Source of the DNA: Rhodoferax sp.
GTDB lineage: Bacteria; Pseudomonadota; Gammaproteobacteria; Burkholderiales; Burkholderiaceae_C
Direction: 5' to 3'
DNA length: 60,374 nucleotides
Assembly: GCF_011391645.1 (NCBI RefSeq)
Contig: NZ_JAABQC010000003.1
Location: 1-60,374, forward strand
A program made the position numbers and the translations under genes. The notes beneath the pieces are model-generated. The model searched no databases, was not told where the DNA came from, and saw only the letters and a list, made by a program, of their open reading frames with translations. The stretch's first letter is position 1. Each line of letters starts with the position of its first letter. Shown here in pieces: positions 45,973 to 58,814 of the stretch.

Positions 45973-48290
45973 CAGTTTGTCTCCAGGTAATGCAGGGCCA
46001 CCCATGCCTGCCCAAGCGCTATGCTGCCATCGCCCGGCGGGGTCAGGCTGGGCGCCAGCACCATGATGCCATGTTGTGCCAGATTCTGCCGCAAATGCAT
46101 TGACAGCAGGGTGTTGCAAAAGCAGCCGCCGCCCAAGGCCACGGTGGTCAGGCCGCTTTGCGCGCAGGCCTGCAGCACCCATTCGGTCAAGGCCGCCACC
46201 AGGGTGGCGTGAAAGCGTGCCGCCGCCCGAGGAACATCATGGGCATCAATCAGTGACGCCAGCAGCGCCAGCAGGTTGAGCTGACCGTCGTTGCCGATTG
46301 AGTAACCGCCGGGCATAGGTTCTGGCCAGCCATGGGCCTGTGAAAAAGTAGTAGCCGCCTGCTCCAGCAGCATGGCAGCCTGGGCTTCGTAAGCCATGGT
46401 GTGGCAAATACCAAGCAGGCCCGCCGCGGCATCAAACACCCGGCCCATGCTTGACGTGCGCGGGCAGTTGAACCGGCGCGCCAGCATGGCGGCCACGGTG
46501 CGGGCAGCTGGCTCCCGAAAGCGCTGGGCGATGTCGGCGTTGCGGCCCAATTCATGCAGCGCGGCGGCGGCCATGCGCCAGGGCGCGCGGGCGCTGCTGT
46601 TCCCACCCGGCATGGGCAACGGGCGCAGGTGGCCCAGCCGCTCAAAGTGTGCGCCATCAACCCTGAGCAGTTCGCCACCCCAGGCTGTGCCGTCGCTGCC
46701 CAGACCCACGCCGTCAAGCGCCAGCCCCAGCACTGGGGCCTGCCAGCCATGCTCGGCGCAGACGGCGGCAATGTGGGCGTGGTGGTGTTGCACGGCCAGC
46801 GTGGCAAGGTTGTGGTGGTGGGCATAGGCGATGGCGGCGCGGGTGCTGTAGTCGTCGGGGTGCAGGTCGTGCGCCACAAGGTGCGGCCTGACGGCGATCA
46901 GATCGCACAGACGCTGCACCGTTTCGTCCTGAAAGCCGCAACTGGCCGCGTTGTCCAGGCTGCCAATGTGCGGCGACAAAAAGGCTTCGTTGCCGCGCGT
47001 GATGCAGACGGTGTTTTTCAGGTGGCTGCCAAACCCCAGCACTGATGGCCCGGCGCTGGCCAGCCGGATGGCAGCCGGGGCGTAGCCGCGGCTGCGCCGG
47101 ATGAATTGCGGCGTGCCGGCCATGACCCGCAGCACGCTGTCGTCGCAGCGCGCCACAATGTCGCGGTCGTGGTCGAGCACTGCATCGGCAATGTCCGCCA
47201 GCCGGGCCTGGGCTTCTTGACCATCGCGCACGATGGGTTCGCCGCCCGGGTTGGCGCTGGTCATTACCAGCACCATGGGCTGGGGTTCATTGAGCCACGC
47301 CGTGGCCGCAGGGCGGCCTGCGGCCTCATGAAACAGCAAGAAATGGATCGGCGTGGCGGGCAGCATCGCCCCCAGGCTCAGCAGACCGGGGGCAATGCCG
47401 GGCAAAGCATTCTCGCCAACCGGCAGGGCGCGCAGCAGCACGATCGGCCGCTCGCGGCTTTCCAGCAGCGTGCGATCGTTCCTTGCGGCCTGCGCATAAG
47501 GTGCCAGGCTGGCCACATTGGCCAGCATCACGGCAAAGGGTTTGGCCTCGCGGGTTTTGCGATCGCGCAACCGCGCAACTGCCTGCGCGTTGCGCGCGTC
47601 GCAGGCCAGATGAAAGCCACCCAGGCCCTTGATGGCGACGATTTTTCCAATCTGCAGCAGGTGCAGGGTTTGCGCAATGGGGTCGCCCGCAATGGGTTGT
47701 CCTTGCGCATCAGACAAGCTCAAGCGCGGCCCGCACTGCGGGCAGCAGGTGGTTTCGGCATGAAAACGCCGATCCTCTGGCGCGGTGTATTCAGTGCTGC
47801 AACTCGGGCACAGTGCAAAGGCAGCCATGCTGGTCTGTGGTCGGTCATAGGGCAGGGCGCGGGTGATGGTGTAGCGCGGGCCGCAGTGGGTACAGGTGAT
47901 GAAGGCGTGGCGATAACGCCGGTTTGACGGGTCAAACAGCTCGTGCAGGCAATCGGCACAGACCGCCACGTCGGGGCCGATCGCGGTGGCGGCCTGGCCC
48001 GACTGGCTGGCAATGATGCTGAACGCGGTGAAGGGCTCGGCCGCGAGATTCTGCGCCTGCACGTTGTCAACACGTGCCAGCGGCGGCGCGTCCAGACGCA
48101 AGCGCTCCAGCAACTCGGCCAGACGGGGCTGGCTGCCCTGGGCCAGGATTTCGACACCCCGGGCATCGTTGCGCACCCAGCCGTGCAGGCCTAGTTGCTG
48201 CGCCAGACGCCAGACAAAGGGCCTGAAACCAACGCCTTGGACAATGCCGGTGACGCGGATATGCTGCGAAAGCACGGCCAATGCTGCCAT
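45972..48290 (-). CDS. hypF: Carbamoyltransferase HypF
   Basis: A 772-aa protein that makes the carbamoyl group for HypE from carbamoyl phosphate. Domains in order: acylphosphatase-like (RVTGIVQGVGFRPFVWRLA), two zinc-finger pairs (CADCLHEL and CTHCGPRY; CPSCSTEY and CPQCGPRL), a YrdC-like domain (KGLGGFHLACDARN) and a C-terminal Kae1-like carbamoyltransferase (VQHHHAHIAAVCAEHG, LALDGVGLG). The start overlaps the hypB stop by one base. Confidence 0.96.
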   Translation of the reverse strand: MAALAVLSQHIRVTGIVQGVGFRPFVWRLAQQLGLHGWVRNDARGVEILAQGSQPRLAELLERLRLDAPPLARVDNVQAQNLAAEPFTAFSIIASQSGQAATAIGPDVAVCADCLHELFDPSNRRYRHAFITCTHCGPRYTITRALPYDRPQTSMAAFALCPSCSTEYTAPEDRRFHAETTCCPQCGPRLSLSDAQGQPIAGDPIAQTLHLLQIGKIVAIKGLGGFHLACDARNAQAVARLRDRKTREAKPFAVMLANVASLAPYAQAARNDRTLLESRERPIVLLRALPVGENALPGIAPGLLSLGAMLPATPIHFLLFHEAAGRPAATAWLNEPQPMVLVMTSANPGGEPIVRDGQEAQARLADIADAVLDHDRDIVARCDDSVLRVMAGTPQFIRRSRGYAPAAIRLASAGPSVLGFGSHLKNTVCITRGNEAFLSPHIGSLDNAASCGFQDETVQRLCDLIAVRPHLVAHDLHPDDYSTRAAIAYAHHHNLATLAVQHHHAHIAAVCAEHGWQAPVLGLALDGVGLGSDGTAWGGELLRVDGAHFERLGHLRPLPMPGGNSSARAPWRMAAAALHELGRNADIAQRFREPAARTVAAMLARRFNCPRTSSMGRVFDAAAGLLGICHTMAYEAQAAMLLEQAATTFSQAHGWPEPMPGGYSIGNDGQLNLLALLASLIDAHDVPRAAARFHATLVAALTEWVLQACAQSGLTTVALGGGCFCNTLLSMHLRQNLAQHGIMVLAPSLTPPGDGSIALGQAWVALHYLETN

Positions 48291-49231
48291 CAGGCCGCTG
48301 CGTTGGCGCTGGCTTGAAGTTGCGTTTCGAGATGCGCGATGCGGGTTTTCAGGCTGGCCATGGTTTGTGCTTTGGCCGCATGGGCCTGGGCCATATTGGT
48401 GCGCAGATAGGCCAGCCACTCACCCATGCCCTCGCCGCTGGTGGCGCTGAGCTGGATCACCCTGATCTGCGGATTGACCCGGCGTGCATAGGCAATGGCC
48501 GCATCCACGTCGTAGGTCAGGTGCGGCAGCAGGTCAATCTTGTTGAGCAGCATCAGGCTGGCGGCCCGGAATATGTCGGGGTACTTGATGGGTTTGTCCT
48601 CGCCCTCGGTCACCGACAAAATCACCACCTTGTGCGCCTCGCCCAAATCGAACGCGGCCGGGCACACCAGGTTGCCCACGTTTTCAATCAGCAGCAGGGT
48701 GTCATCCGACAACTGGAGTTGCGCCATGGCGTGGCCCACCATGTGCGCGTCCAGGTGGCAGCCCTTGCCGGTGTTGATCTGGATGGCCTGGGCGCCGCTG
48801 GCGCGAATGCGGTCGGCGTCCAGGCTGGTTTGTTGGTCACCCTCGATCACGGCCACCGGGCTCGCGCCCAGCAGGTCGATGGTTTTGCACAGCAGCGAGG
48901 TCTTGCCCGAGCCCGGGCTTGACACCAGATTAAGGGCAAAAATACCGCGATCGGCAAGCAGTTGCCGGTTGCGCGCGGCATAGGCGTTGTTCTTGGCCAG
49001 GATGTCCTGCTCGATTTGCACCATGCGGGTGGGCGACACGCCAGGGGCATGGGAATGCGCAGCTACTGAGTCATGGGTGCGTTCGTGCGTGTGCGCATGA
49101 TCGCGCCCGTGGTCATGGGGGTGTTCATGGGAATGGCGCGTGCCATCGGCGTGGACATGCTCGTGCGCGCGCGACGGTTCCTCGCCTTCGATTCTGACGT
49201 CACCTTCACCACAACCACATGTCACACACAT
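48290..49231 (-). CDS. hypB: Nickel-inserting GTPase HypB
   Basis: A 313-aa SIMIBI GTPase that delivers nickel to the hydrogenase. The N terminus has the high-affinity site [10 protein letters not shown], then a histidine-rich stretch (about residues 22-62, e.g. [16 protein letters not shown]) that can store nickel. P-loop [11 protein letters not shown]; metal-linked [15 protein letters not shown] precedes the ATG. It lies 42 bp downstream of hypA. Confidence 0.97.
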   Translation of the reverse strand: MCVTCGCGEGDVRIEGEEPSRAHEHVHADGTRHSHEHPHDHGRDHAHTHERTHDSVAAHSHAPGVSPTRMVQIEQDILAKNNAYAARNRQLLADRGIFALNLVSSPGSGKTSLLCKTIDLLGASPVAVIEGDQQTSLDADRIRASGAQAIQINTGKGCHLDAHMVGHAMAQLQLSDDTLLLIENVGNLVCPAAFDLGEAHKVVILSVTEGEDKPIKYPDIFRAASLMLLNKIDLLPHLTYDVDAAIAYARRVNPQIRVIQLSATSGEGMGEWLAYLRTNMAQAHAAKAQTMASLKTRIAHLETQLQASANAAA

Positions 49232-49273
49232 CGCTTTTCTCCTCGTTGAAGTCGGTTGTAAGCACCTCGACGC

Positions 49274-49615
49274 TCAGCTTACCTCAAGTTCCTTGACCCG
49301 CATTTCGGTGCCGCCGATCACTTGCAGCGGGTAACCCCCGCAACTTGGGCATTCGGCAAAAAGCTCGGTCATGGGCACGGTTTTGGCGCAGGTCGGGCAC
49401 CAGCCCTGACCGGGGGTGGCAATGATTTCCAGCCGGGCACCCTCAGCTACGCTGCCGCGTGTGACAGCGTCAAAACAAAAGGCCATGGCCTGGGGCTCCA
49501 CGCCCGAGAGCTGGCCAATTTCAAGCCAGACGGTGCTGACCTGGTTAAACCGGTCCCGGCGGGCTGCGTCCTCGATGAGTTGCAACACGCCCTCGGCCAG
49601 CGACATCTCGTGCAT
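49274..49615 (-). CDS. hypA: Hydrogenase nickel-incorporation protein HypA
   Basis: A 113-aa nickel/zinc metallochaperone. The N terminus MHEMSLAEGVL contains His2 for nickel; zinc site CPTC...CPSC (WCPTCAKTV and ECPSCGG). Works with HypB. First of hypABFCDE, starting only 30 bp after the rpoD stop with no terminator between and only a weak ribosome binding site. Confidence 0.96.
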   Translation of the reverse strand: MHEMSLAEGVLQLIEDAARRDRFNQVSTVWLEIGQLSGVEPQAMAFCFDAVTRGSVAEGARLEIIATPGQGWCPTCAKTVPMTELFAECPSCGGYPLQVIGGTEMRVKELEVS

Positions 49616-49645
49616 GGCGCCGCCTGATGCCAGCCAGTGGGCAGC

Positions 49646-51946
<2,301 letters not shown>

Positions 51947-52150
51947 GGTGACACCTCAAAAACAATAACGACAAAAAGGACTAACGCTTTTGCAGCCAGC
52001 GTTGGGCAGGACGAGGAAGAAACGGGTCAGACAAGGTGTGCGGGCGAACATTTGGTGTGCAGTCCTTGCGGTAGGTTGGCCGGATGAAAGGTAGCTCATC
52101 GATTGGCCGGGCCCGGAGGTGCTGCTGTCGCGCTTGTCGGAAAGTGCCGG

Positions 52151-52177
52151 ATTATACCTTTTGTCAGCAACCTGACA
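52151..52177 (-). promoter_or_regulatory. Candidate rpoD promoter -10 with adjacent inverted repeat
   Basis: A perfect TATAAT on the minus strand (52151-52156), about 205 bp upstream of rpoD, with a weak -35 (GTGTCA, 16-bp spacer). A perfect inverted repeat TGTCAG/CTGACA with a 4-base loop (52162-52177) occupies the spacer, so it could be an operator or the end of dnaG transcription. Confidence 0.45.
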
Positions 52178-52189
52178 CGCCCTGCGGAT

Positions 52190-54049
52190 TCAGGTGGCGG
52201 CTTCCAGCAGCAGGCGGCGCGCCTGCAACTCGCGGTAACGCAACAGCGCGCCAGGCTCCACCTTGGCGGCTTCTATGGCCAGTGTTTCTTCGGCTTTCAG
52301 ATGCTCAATCAGCATGCGATTGATCAAATGGCGCAGCTCGTTGAGCTCCTCGGCGGCGTCGCTGTCCGCGCCCAGTTCGTAGCCGGCCATCAGCTTGAGC
52401 GCAAAGGGCTCGCTCTCATGCCCTTGCAGCCCCTCACGCAGGGCAACCCAGGGGATCGAGCCGTGCTCATGGAGCTGGCCCTCCAGCCAGGTGAACAGCG
52501 GGCCATGGGGCGCAGGCAAGGCGCACAGCAGGGTGTGGTCTTCGGCCGAAAGAGACTCCAGCGCGGCCATGTTGTCGAGCAGAATGCGCGCGGCGTGGTC
52601 GGCCCGGCTGGCGGGCAAACGGCTGACCGATAGCCGCTCAGGCGCCTTTTTGCGGTAATTTGCGGGGCTGTACTGCGGGTAGTCCTGGCGCGCCGCAGCG
52701 TCTTTGGCATATCCCGCAGAGCGTTCGCGCTTGGCCTTGGCCGGGGCCGGGTGCCAGATGTCGGTGAGCTCGCGCGGACTCAGTTGCACCAGGTCGGCGA
52801 TTTCCGCCAGCAGTTGCTGCTTGAGGGCGCCGGCGGGCAGCGTTTCCCATAGCGGTTTGGCGTTGCTGGCCAAGTGGGCGCGACCCTCGGCGCTGTGCAG
52901 GTCGCAGCCGTCGCGCGCGGCATCGATCAAAAAGCGGCTCAAGGGCACCGCCTCGCTGACATAGCGGGCAAAGGCGTCCTTGCCGTGCTTGCGGATAAAG
53001 CTGTCGGGGTCGTGCTCGGGCGGCAAAAACAAAAACTTGACCGAGCGCACGTCGGTGGCCAGTGGCAGCGCGGCATCCAGCGCCTTGCGCGCCGCGCGCC
53101 GGCCCGCGCTGTCGCCGTCAAAGCTGAACACCACCGAATCGGTGAAGCGAAACAGCTTGTGCACATGCTCGGGGGTGCAGGCGGTACCAAGCGTGGCCAC
53201 CGCGTTGGGAAAGCCCAGTTGCGCCAGCGCCACCACGTCCATGTAGCCCTCGGTGACCAGCGCATACCCCAGCTCGCGTAGCGCGTTGCGCGCCTCGAAC
53301 AGGCCGTAGAGTTCGCGCCCCTTGCTGAACACCGGCGTCTCGGGCGAGTTGAGGTATTTGGGTTTGTCGTCGCCCAGCACGCGGCCGCCAAAGCCGATGA
53401 ATTCGCCCTTGATGTTGCGAATCGGGAACATCACCCGGTCACGAAAACGGTCGTAGCGCTTGGCCTCCTGGCCTTCTTCTTCGCTCAAAATCACCAGACC
53501 GCTTTCCACCAGCAGCGGGTCGTCGTAATTGGGGAACACGCTGGCCAGGCTGCGCCAGCCCTCGGGCGCGTAGCCGAGCCCAAACTGCTTGGCAATCCGC
53601 CCCGACAGCCCGCGTCCCTTGAAATAGGCCACCGCGCGCTCGGAGCCCTTGAGTTGCTTTTGATAGGCCAGGCAAGCCTTTTCCAGCACTTCATTGAGCG
53701 TGCTCTGCTTCTGGCGCTGCTCGGCGGCGCGGGCCCGGTCCTGCGGGCTGGCATCGTCCTCGGGCACCTTCATGCCAAATTGCTGGGCCAGGTCTTGCAC
53801 CGCCTCGACAAAGCTCATGCCGGCGTGCTCCATCAGGAAGCCGATGGCGTTGCCGGTTTTGCCGCAGCCAAAGCAGTGGTAGAACTGCTTGGTCGGGCTG
53901 ACTGAAAAGGAGGGCGATTTTTCGCTGTGAAACGGGCACAGGCCCATAAAGTTGGCGCCGCCCTTTTTAAGCGGCACATAGCGCCCGACAATTTCCACCA
54001 CGTCAGCGCGGGCGAGCAGTTCCTGGACAAAGGTCTGGGGGATGGACAT
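52190..54049 (-). CDS. dnaG: DNA primase
   Basis: A 619-aa replicative primase. The zinc-binding domain is [13 protein letters not shown] with [12 protein letters not shown]; the TOPRIM catalytic core has [11 protein letters not shown] and [11 protein letters not shown]; the C terminus is the helical DnaB-binding part. The usual macromolecular-synthesis neighbour rpsU is not directly upstream; an SDR gene lies there instead. rpoD follows after 243 bp. Confidence 0.98.
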   Translation of the reverse strand: MSIPQTFVQELLARADVVEIVGRYVPLKKGGANFMGLCPFHSEKSPSFSVSPTKQFYHCFGCGKTGNAIGFLMEHAGMSFVEAVQDLAQQFGMKVPEDDASPQDRARAAEQRQKQSTLNEVLEKACLAYQKQLKGSERAVAYFKGRGLSGRIAKQFGLGYAPEGWRSLASVFPNYDDPLLVESGLVILSEEEGQEAKRYDRFRDRVMFPIRNIKGEFIGFGGRVLGDDKPKYLNSPETPVFSKGRELYGLFEARNALRELGYALVTEGYMDVVALAQLGFPNAVATLGTACTPEHVHKLFRFTDSVVFSFDGDSAGRRAARKALDAALPLATDVRSVKFLFLPPEHDPDSFIRKHGKDAFARYVSEAVPLSRFLIDAARDGCDLHSAEGRAHLASNAKPLWETLPAGALKQQLLAEIADLVQLSPRELTDIWHPAPAKAKRERSAGYAKDAAARQDYPQYSPANYRKKAPERLSVSRLPASRADHAARILLDNMAALESLSAEDHTLLCALPAPHGPLFTWLEGQLHEHGSIPWVALREGLQGHESEPFALKLMAGYELGADSDAAEELNELRHLINRMLIEHLKAEETLAIEAAKVEPGALLRYRELQARRLLLEAAT

Positions 54050-54099
54050 GCCCGGATTGTAGGAAGCTGCCGCCCGACCCCGTGCGGCCGGGGTATCGG

Positions 54100-54858
54100 T
54101 CAGCGCGGTGCCAGTCGAATCGCGCCGTCGAGCCGGATCACCTCGCCGTTGAGCATGTCGTTCTCAAAAATATGAACGGCCAGCTTGGCGTAGTCTTGCG
54201 GTGTGCCCAGGCGCGACGGAAACGGCACGTTGGCCGCCAGCGCGTCTTGCACCTCCTGCGGAAAACTGAACAGCATGGGCGTGCCAAAAATGCCGGGCGC
54301 AATGGTCATGTTGCGAATGCCGTTGCGTGCCAGATCACGCGCAATGGGCAGCGTCATGCCCACAATGCCGCCCTTGGAGGCGCTGTACGCGGCCTGGCCA
54401 ATCTGGCCGTCATAGGCAGCCACCGAGGCGGTGGAGATCAGCACGCCGCGCTCCCCGGTTGACTCGGGCGCGTTTTTGCTCATGGCGTCCGCACTCAGGC
54501 GGATCATGTTAAAACTGCCGATCAGGTTGACCGAGATGCACTTGCTGAACAAGGCAAGAGCGTGCGGGCCGGCCTTGCCCACGGTTTTTTCGGCGGGCGC
54601 AATGCCGGCACAGTTCACCAGCCCCATCAATTTGCCCAGCCCGGTGGCGCAATCGACCACGGCCTGGCCGTCGGCCTCGCTGCTGACATCGCATCTGACA
54701 AACGCGCCGCCAATGGCCTTGGCCACGGCTTCGCCCTTGTCAACCTGCATGTCGGCAATCACCACCCGGCCGCCCTTGCTGGCGAGCATGCGGGCCGTGC
54801 CCTCGCCCAGCCCCGAGGCGCCGCCGGTGACGATGAATACCTTGCCTGCAATCTCCAT
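54100..54858 (-). CDS. Short-chain dehydrogenase, 3-hydroxyacyl-CoA dehydrogenase type II-like
   Basis: A 252-aa classical SDR. Cofactor motif [10 protein letters not shown] with Asp in VIADMQ (NAD preference), catalytic Ser in [10 protein letters not shown] and Tyr/Lys in YSASKGG. The sequence, including [10 protein letters not shown] and the C-terminal [12 protein letters not shown], resembles HSD10-type 3-hydroxy-2-methylbutyryl-CoA/3-hydroxyacyl-CoA dehydrogenases. ATG 54858 has GGAGA eight bases upstream. A role in beta-oxidation or isoleucine breakdown is likely given the acyl-CoA genes at the window end. Confidence 0.9.
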   Translation of the reverse strand: MEIAGKVFIVTGGASGLGEGTARMLASKGGRVVIADMQVDKGEAVAKAIGGAFVRCDVSSEADGQAVVDCATGLGKLMGLVNCAGIAPAEKTVGKAGPHALALFSKCISVNLIGSFNMIRLSADAMSKNAPESTGERGVLISTASVAAYDGQIGQAAYSASKGGIVGMTLPIARDLARNGIRNMTIAPGIFGTPMLFSFPQEVQDALAANVPFPSRLGTPQDYAKLAVHIFENDMLNGEVIRLDGAIRLAPR

Positions 54859-55000
54859 GTGTTTCTCCAAAAATGATTGACGTTGACGTCAACGTTAATT
54901 ATGGCGCAAGCCATGGGTGTGAATTTTGAAGCCCGGGGCCTCGCGGCCTCGGAACGGCGCGATATTGCGGCTATACTCACGTTCTCTTTTTGAGACCCTT

Positions 55001-55077
55001 AGGCGCGTAGCTCAGCTGGTTAGAGCACCACCTTGACATGGTGGGGGTCGTTGGTTCGAGTCCAATCGCGCCTACCA
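55001..55077 (+). tRNA. tRNA-Val (anticodon GAC)
   Basis: A 77-nt tRNA with encoded CCA: acceptor AGGCGCG/CGCGCCT, D arm GCTC/GAGC, anticodon stem CCACC/GGTGG with loop TTGACAT (GAC), and T arm GTTGG/CCAAT with TTCGAGT. Confidence 0.95.
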
Positions 55078-55094
55078 AATTTGGTAGATAAATC

Positions 55095-55129
55095 AAGCAC
55101 TTAGCAGTTTTGCCAAGTGCTTTTTTTTC
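55095..55129 (+). terminator. Intrinsic terminator after tRNA-Val(GAC)
   Basis: Stem AAGCACTT...AAGTGCTT, extended by GCA/TGC around a T-rich loop, followed by eight T residues. Confidence 0.85.
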
Positions 55130-55206
55130 GTCGGTGTCTGATAAGTGTCTAATTCAATCGCGAATCAAGGCGGTGTCTATTTGCGGGTTGAACTCGATCC
55201 AATCAG

Positions 55207-56907
55207 CTAATCCGCGACCTTAATTGGCCCCACTGGGGTTGCTTCACTGCCGTCGCGAAGTTCGCGGCGCAGAATCTTGCCGATGTTGCTCTTCGGCAGC
55301 GGCTCATTGCGAAACTCGATGCGGCGTGGCACCTTATATCCGGTTAAATGGCGCTGGCAGTGCGCAAGCACCTCGGCCTCGGTCAGCGTGGGCATCTTCG
55401 GCACGATCACCACCTTCACCACCTCACCGGAGCGCTCATCGCGCACACCAATCGCAGCCGCCTCCAGCACGTCCGGGTGCATCGTCAAGACGTCCTCGAT
55501 CTCGTTGGGAAACACCTTGAACCCGGAGACCACGATCATGTCCTTCTTGCGGTCGGTGATGCGGATGCTTCCCTGCTCATCCATCACACCCATGTCGCCG
55601 GTGCGCAGCCAACCGCCAGGCATGAACGCCTTGGCACTCTCCTCGGGCTGGTTCCAGTAGCCCTTGATCACTTGCGGACCGCGCAGGCAGATCTCGCCGA
55701 CCTGCCCCAGCGCGACCGGACTACCGTCGTCAGCGAGAATGACCGCTTCCGTGCTCGGCAGGGGCACCCCGATCTGGCCGCTCCATTCCTGCACGGTGAC
55801 CGGGTTGGCAATGGCCACGGGCGCGCTCTCAGTCAGACCGTAGCCTTCAACCAGTGGCACGCCGGCCCGCGCCTTCCAGCGGTGCGCCACCACATGCTGC
55901 ACCGCCATGCCACCGGCCACTGCCAGCTTCAGCGAGCGCAGATCAACCGTGGCAAAACCCGGTGCATCCAGCAACAGGCGAAACAACGTGTTGACGCCAA
56001 TGATCGCGGTGAAGCGCGTGCTCACAAGCACCTTGAGAAACGCCGGCATGTCGCGCGGGTTGGCAATCAGCACGGCTTGTGCGCCCTTGCTGAAGAAAGA
56101 CAGCGCCCCCGTGAGGGCGAACACGTGGTACATGGGCAGCGGCAAGATCAGGGTCTCTTCGCCGTCGTTCAGGTTGGGCGACATCCAGGCAGCCACCTGG
56201 AGCACGTTGGCCACCATGTTGCCATGGCTGAGCATCGCTCCCTTGGCCACGCCCGTGGTGCCGCCGGTGTACTGAAGAAAGGCCAGGTCGTTGTGGCCGA
56301 GTACCACCGCATCCAGTGTCTGCGATCGTCCCGCCGACAAGGCATGCCTGAAGCTCACAGCACCCGGCAGTTGCCAGGCAGGCACCAGCTTCTTCACATG
56401 CTTGACCACGGTATTTGTCAGCAGCCGCTGTAGCGGCGGCAGCAGATCGCCAACCTGGGTCGTGACCACGGTGCGCACCTGCGTGGCACCGACCACCTGC
56501 TCCAGGGTGTGGGCAAAGTTCTCCAGCACCACGATGGCCCGGGCACCGGCATCTTTCAGCTGGTGCTCAAGCTCACGCGGCGTGTAGAGTGGATTCACGT
56601 TGACCACCACCATGCCCGCGCGCAGCACACCAAACAGCGCCACCGGGTACTGCAGCAGGTTCGGCATCATCAGGGCGACCCGGTCGCCACGCTGCAGGTC
56701 GGTGGCTTTCTGAAGCCAGGCGGCGAACGCGCGACTGGCGTCGTCGAGCTCGCGAAAGCTCATCGACGCGCCCATCGAACTGTAGGCCGGAAGATCGGCA
56801 AAGCGCGCACAACTGTCGGTCAACATGTCAGCCAGCGATGAAAATCGCTGAATGTCGATCTCAGCTGGCACACCCGTCGGGTATTGGCTGAGCCAAGGCT
56901 TGTCCAT
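55207..56907 (-). CDS. fadD: Long-chain acyl-CoA synthetase (AMP-forming)
   Basis: A 566-aa ANL-superfamily ligase activating fatty acids with ATP and CoA at the membrane. Motifs: P-loop YTGGTTGVAKGAM, VEGYGLTESAP, and the hinge GWLRTGDMGVMDEQG followed by DRKKDMIVVSGFKVFPNEIE. This hinge sequence and length match FadD. GGGAA precedes the ATG. A stand-alone gene facing a long intergenic region. Confidence 0.93.
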   Translation of the reverse strand: MDKPWLSQYPTGVPAEIDIQRFSSLADMLTDSCARFADLPAYSSMGASMSFRELDDASRAFAAWLQKATDLQRGDRVALMMPNLLQYPVALFGVLRAGMVVVNVNPLYTPRELEHQLKDAGARAIVVLENFAHTLEQVVGATQVRTVVTTQVGDLLPPLQRLLTNTVVKHVKKLVPAWQLPGAVSFRHALSAGRSQTLDAVVLGHNDLAFLQYTGGTTGVAKGAMLSHGNMVANVLQVAAWMSPNLNDGEETLILPLPMYHVFALTGALSFFSKGAQAVLIANPRDMPAFLKVLVSTRFTAIIGVNTLFRLLLDAPGFATVDLRSLKLAVAGGMAVQHVVAHRWKARAGVPLVEGYGLTESAPVAIANPVTVQEWSGQIGVPLPSTEAVILADDGSPVALGQVGEICLRGPQVIKGYWNQPEESAKAFMPGGWLRTGDMGVMDEQGSIRITDRKKDMIVVSGFKVFPNEIEDVLTMHPDVLEAAAIGVRDERSGEVVKVVIVPKMPTLTEAEVLAHCQRHLTGYKVPRRIEFRNEPLPKSNIGKILRRELRDGSEATPVGPIKVAD

Positions 56908-57357
56908 ATGTTCCCTTTTTTACCGCGGAAGGGAGGCACACCTTCTTCGCGTCCGTTGGTCAATATGCCACGGTAAATGAAGCAGGAATTGCGCGAAATC
57001 AAGATCCATGCGCGCCGGCGCCAAAAAAACACCGAAGCGGGTTCATGTTCTTGGCTTGGTCCTCGGGATGTTGCTGCCGGGGCAAAAAATTAATCTTATC
57101 CGCAGCGCCACAATGACTGCATTACGGGCCGCATCGCTTGTTGCGTCCGCTTGTCATTCAATCGGTAGGTGCCCTATTCGTAGCGCAAGTTAATTGCCTG
57201 CGTGCATGAGTTAACCTCCTCATTGCGGCTTTGCCAGCCGCACCACGCTTCAATTTCCACCCTGCAGTCACGGGGCATTTTGAACGAGCAGGAGTGCGCC
57301 AGCAAAAAAGCCGAACTCCTAAGCCGCCTTTAAACCAGGGTCGACAGACGTTCGGGG
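56908..57357. other. 450-bp intergenic region
   Basis: Between the fadD start and the end of the small unknown gene. No credible gene; the frame at 57008-57193 has no supporting features. One hairpin is visible, TGCGGCT/AGCCGCA at 57224-57242, without a T-run. Confidence 0.6.
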
Positions 57358-57663
57358 TCAGTGCTCCCGCAATTTTTTCACGGGATCAAAGCCGTAACGA
57401 AGGATAACCTCGGCGTGGCTGCCTCCCGAATGGGCTGAATGCACACGTATGCAAAATACATGATCCTCAGCATGTACCAAAAAGCTGCTGGTGCGATCCT
57501 GGTCACGGAAATACTGAAACTCACCGCTGGCAAGCACTGCGCAGTTTTGCGGGACGGTGTTCTCGGGAATTTCGTGTACCTCAAAAATACTGTCGCTGTC
57601 AGGCATCGTTTGCGTGACCACGCCATGTGGAAACATCAGCGCAACGGTTTCTTGAAGGTTCAT
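57358..57663 (-). CDS. Small protein of unknown function
   Basis: A 101-aa protein I do not recognise. A strong ribosome binding site AGGAGG seven bases before the ATG supports translation. No signal peptide or membrane helix; the composition is mixed with several aromatic residues (EFQYFRDQDRTSSF) and a pattern of short strands (HVFCIRVHS, HAEVILRYGF) suggesting a small beta-rich fold. Divergent from the transglutaminase-like gene. Confidence 0.65.
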   Translation of the reverse strand: MNLQETVALMFPHGVVTQTMPDSDSIFEVHEIPENTVPQNCAVLASGEFQYFRDQDRTSSFLVHAEDHVFCIRVHSAHSGGSHAEVILRYGFDPVKKLREH

Positions 57664-57936
57664 CGGATCCTCCTGTGGGTTGGTCTGCAGGTTTTAGAGA
57701 AGCTCGAATCTTTGCGGTGATTGCCGTTCAATCATTTGAATGGTGCAGTGCAGCATAACGCAAAATAACAAGACCATCGACAGGAACAGGTTTTTTTGTT
57801 GCGTTGCAACAACCCTGCTGATTTTGGCTTCCATACCGCGCCGGAGCAGCTCCCGCCACCGTAGACCGGGCACCTTGATCAATGTGTATGCACATAAGGT
57901 GTTAATCTGGATGTCCTTCAGGAGCCCCACACCACC

Positions 57937-58797
57937 GTGACCCAAATTCGAATCAAGCATACGACGATCTATCACTACCGCACCCCGGTCAGCCTGAATC
58001 CGCATCGGCTGATGCTGCGTCCCAGAGAAAGTCGTGAACTGCAACTCATGTCGCACACCTTGAAAGTGTCTCCCGACGCGATGATCGCGTGGGCGCACGA
58101 TGTCTCGGGCAACGCTGTCGCGACGGCGTCGTTCAGCGGCGAGACCGACGCCTTGCGGATTGAGAGCAACGTCGAATTGGACCTCACCGGCAACCCGTGG
58201 CCGATCTTCAATATTGCGGCGACAGCCCTTCATTTCCCTTTCTTCTATTCCAACGATGATCGCGCTGATCTGGGCGCTCTCGCGATCCAGCAGTACCTTG
58301 ACCCGATGGGGCGCCTCCAGAAGTGGGCCCGGTCATTCGTGCGGGGCACCGCACCCGACACGCTGGAATTGCTGAAGGCAATCAGCCACGGCGTGTCCGA
58401 AGCATTGCAGTACGAGGTGCGCGAAAGCGAAGGTACCCAGACGCCGATCGAATCGCTCGACCGTGGAAAGGGGTCGTGCCGCGACTTCGCCATACTGTTT
58501 GCCGAGGCGGTACGCAGCCTGGACATGGGCGCCCGGATCGTGTCGGGCTATCTGTATGATCCGCAAAGCAATGCGACGGGCTCCTCGGGGTCCGGTTCAA
58601 CACACGCGTGGGCGGAGGTTTATGTGCCTGGGGCTGGCTGGATCAACTTTGATCCGACCAATCGCAGTATCGGTGGATTCAATCTGGTTCCGGTCGCCGT
58701 TGCCCGCGACATCACGCTGTTGATGCCGGTGTCGGGCAGCTATGTTGGTGCGACCGACGCGTTCGCGGGGATGGAGGTCGAGGTCCTTGTGAGTTGA
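57937..58797 (+). CDS. Transglutaminase-like cysteine protease-fold protein
   Basis: A 286-aa protein with the N-terminal beta domain of bacterial transglutaminase-like proteins (IRIKHTTIYHYRTPVSLNPH) and the papain-like core. The catalytic triad is visible: Cys181 (GKGSCRDFA), His223 (STHAWAEVY) and Asp239 (INFDPTN). Most bacterial members are presumed peptidases or amidases rather than crosslinkers. GTG start with AGGAG about 12 bases upstream. Often paired with circularly permuted ATP-grasp and alpha-E genes; neither is present here. Confidence 0.9.
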   Translation: MTQIRIKHTTIYHYRTPVSLNPHRLMLRPRESRELQLMSHTLKVSPDAMIAWAHDVSGNAVATASFSGETDALRIESNVELDLTGNPWPIFNIAATALHFPFFYSNDDRADLGALAIQQYLDPMGRLQKWARSFVRGTAPDTLELLKAISHGVSEALQYEVRESEGTQTPIESLDRGKGSCRDFAILFAEAVRSLDMGARIVSGYLYDPQSNATGSSGSGSTHAWAEVYVPGAGWINFDPTNRSIGGFNLVPVAVARDITLLMPVSGSYVGATDAFAGMEVEVLVS

Positions 58798-58814
58798 CCG
58801 ATCTGTGTGGCGAG

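Noticed and set aside
45973-46182. N-terminal extension of hypC
   Set aside because: The frame is open upstream but HypC needs Cys at position 2, given by the MCLALP start, and the extension lies inside hypF.
57694-58233. 179-aa minus-strand frame
   Set aside because: Overlaps the start of the transglutaminase-like gene on the opposite strand, which has an intact catalytic triad.
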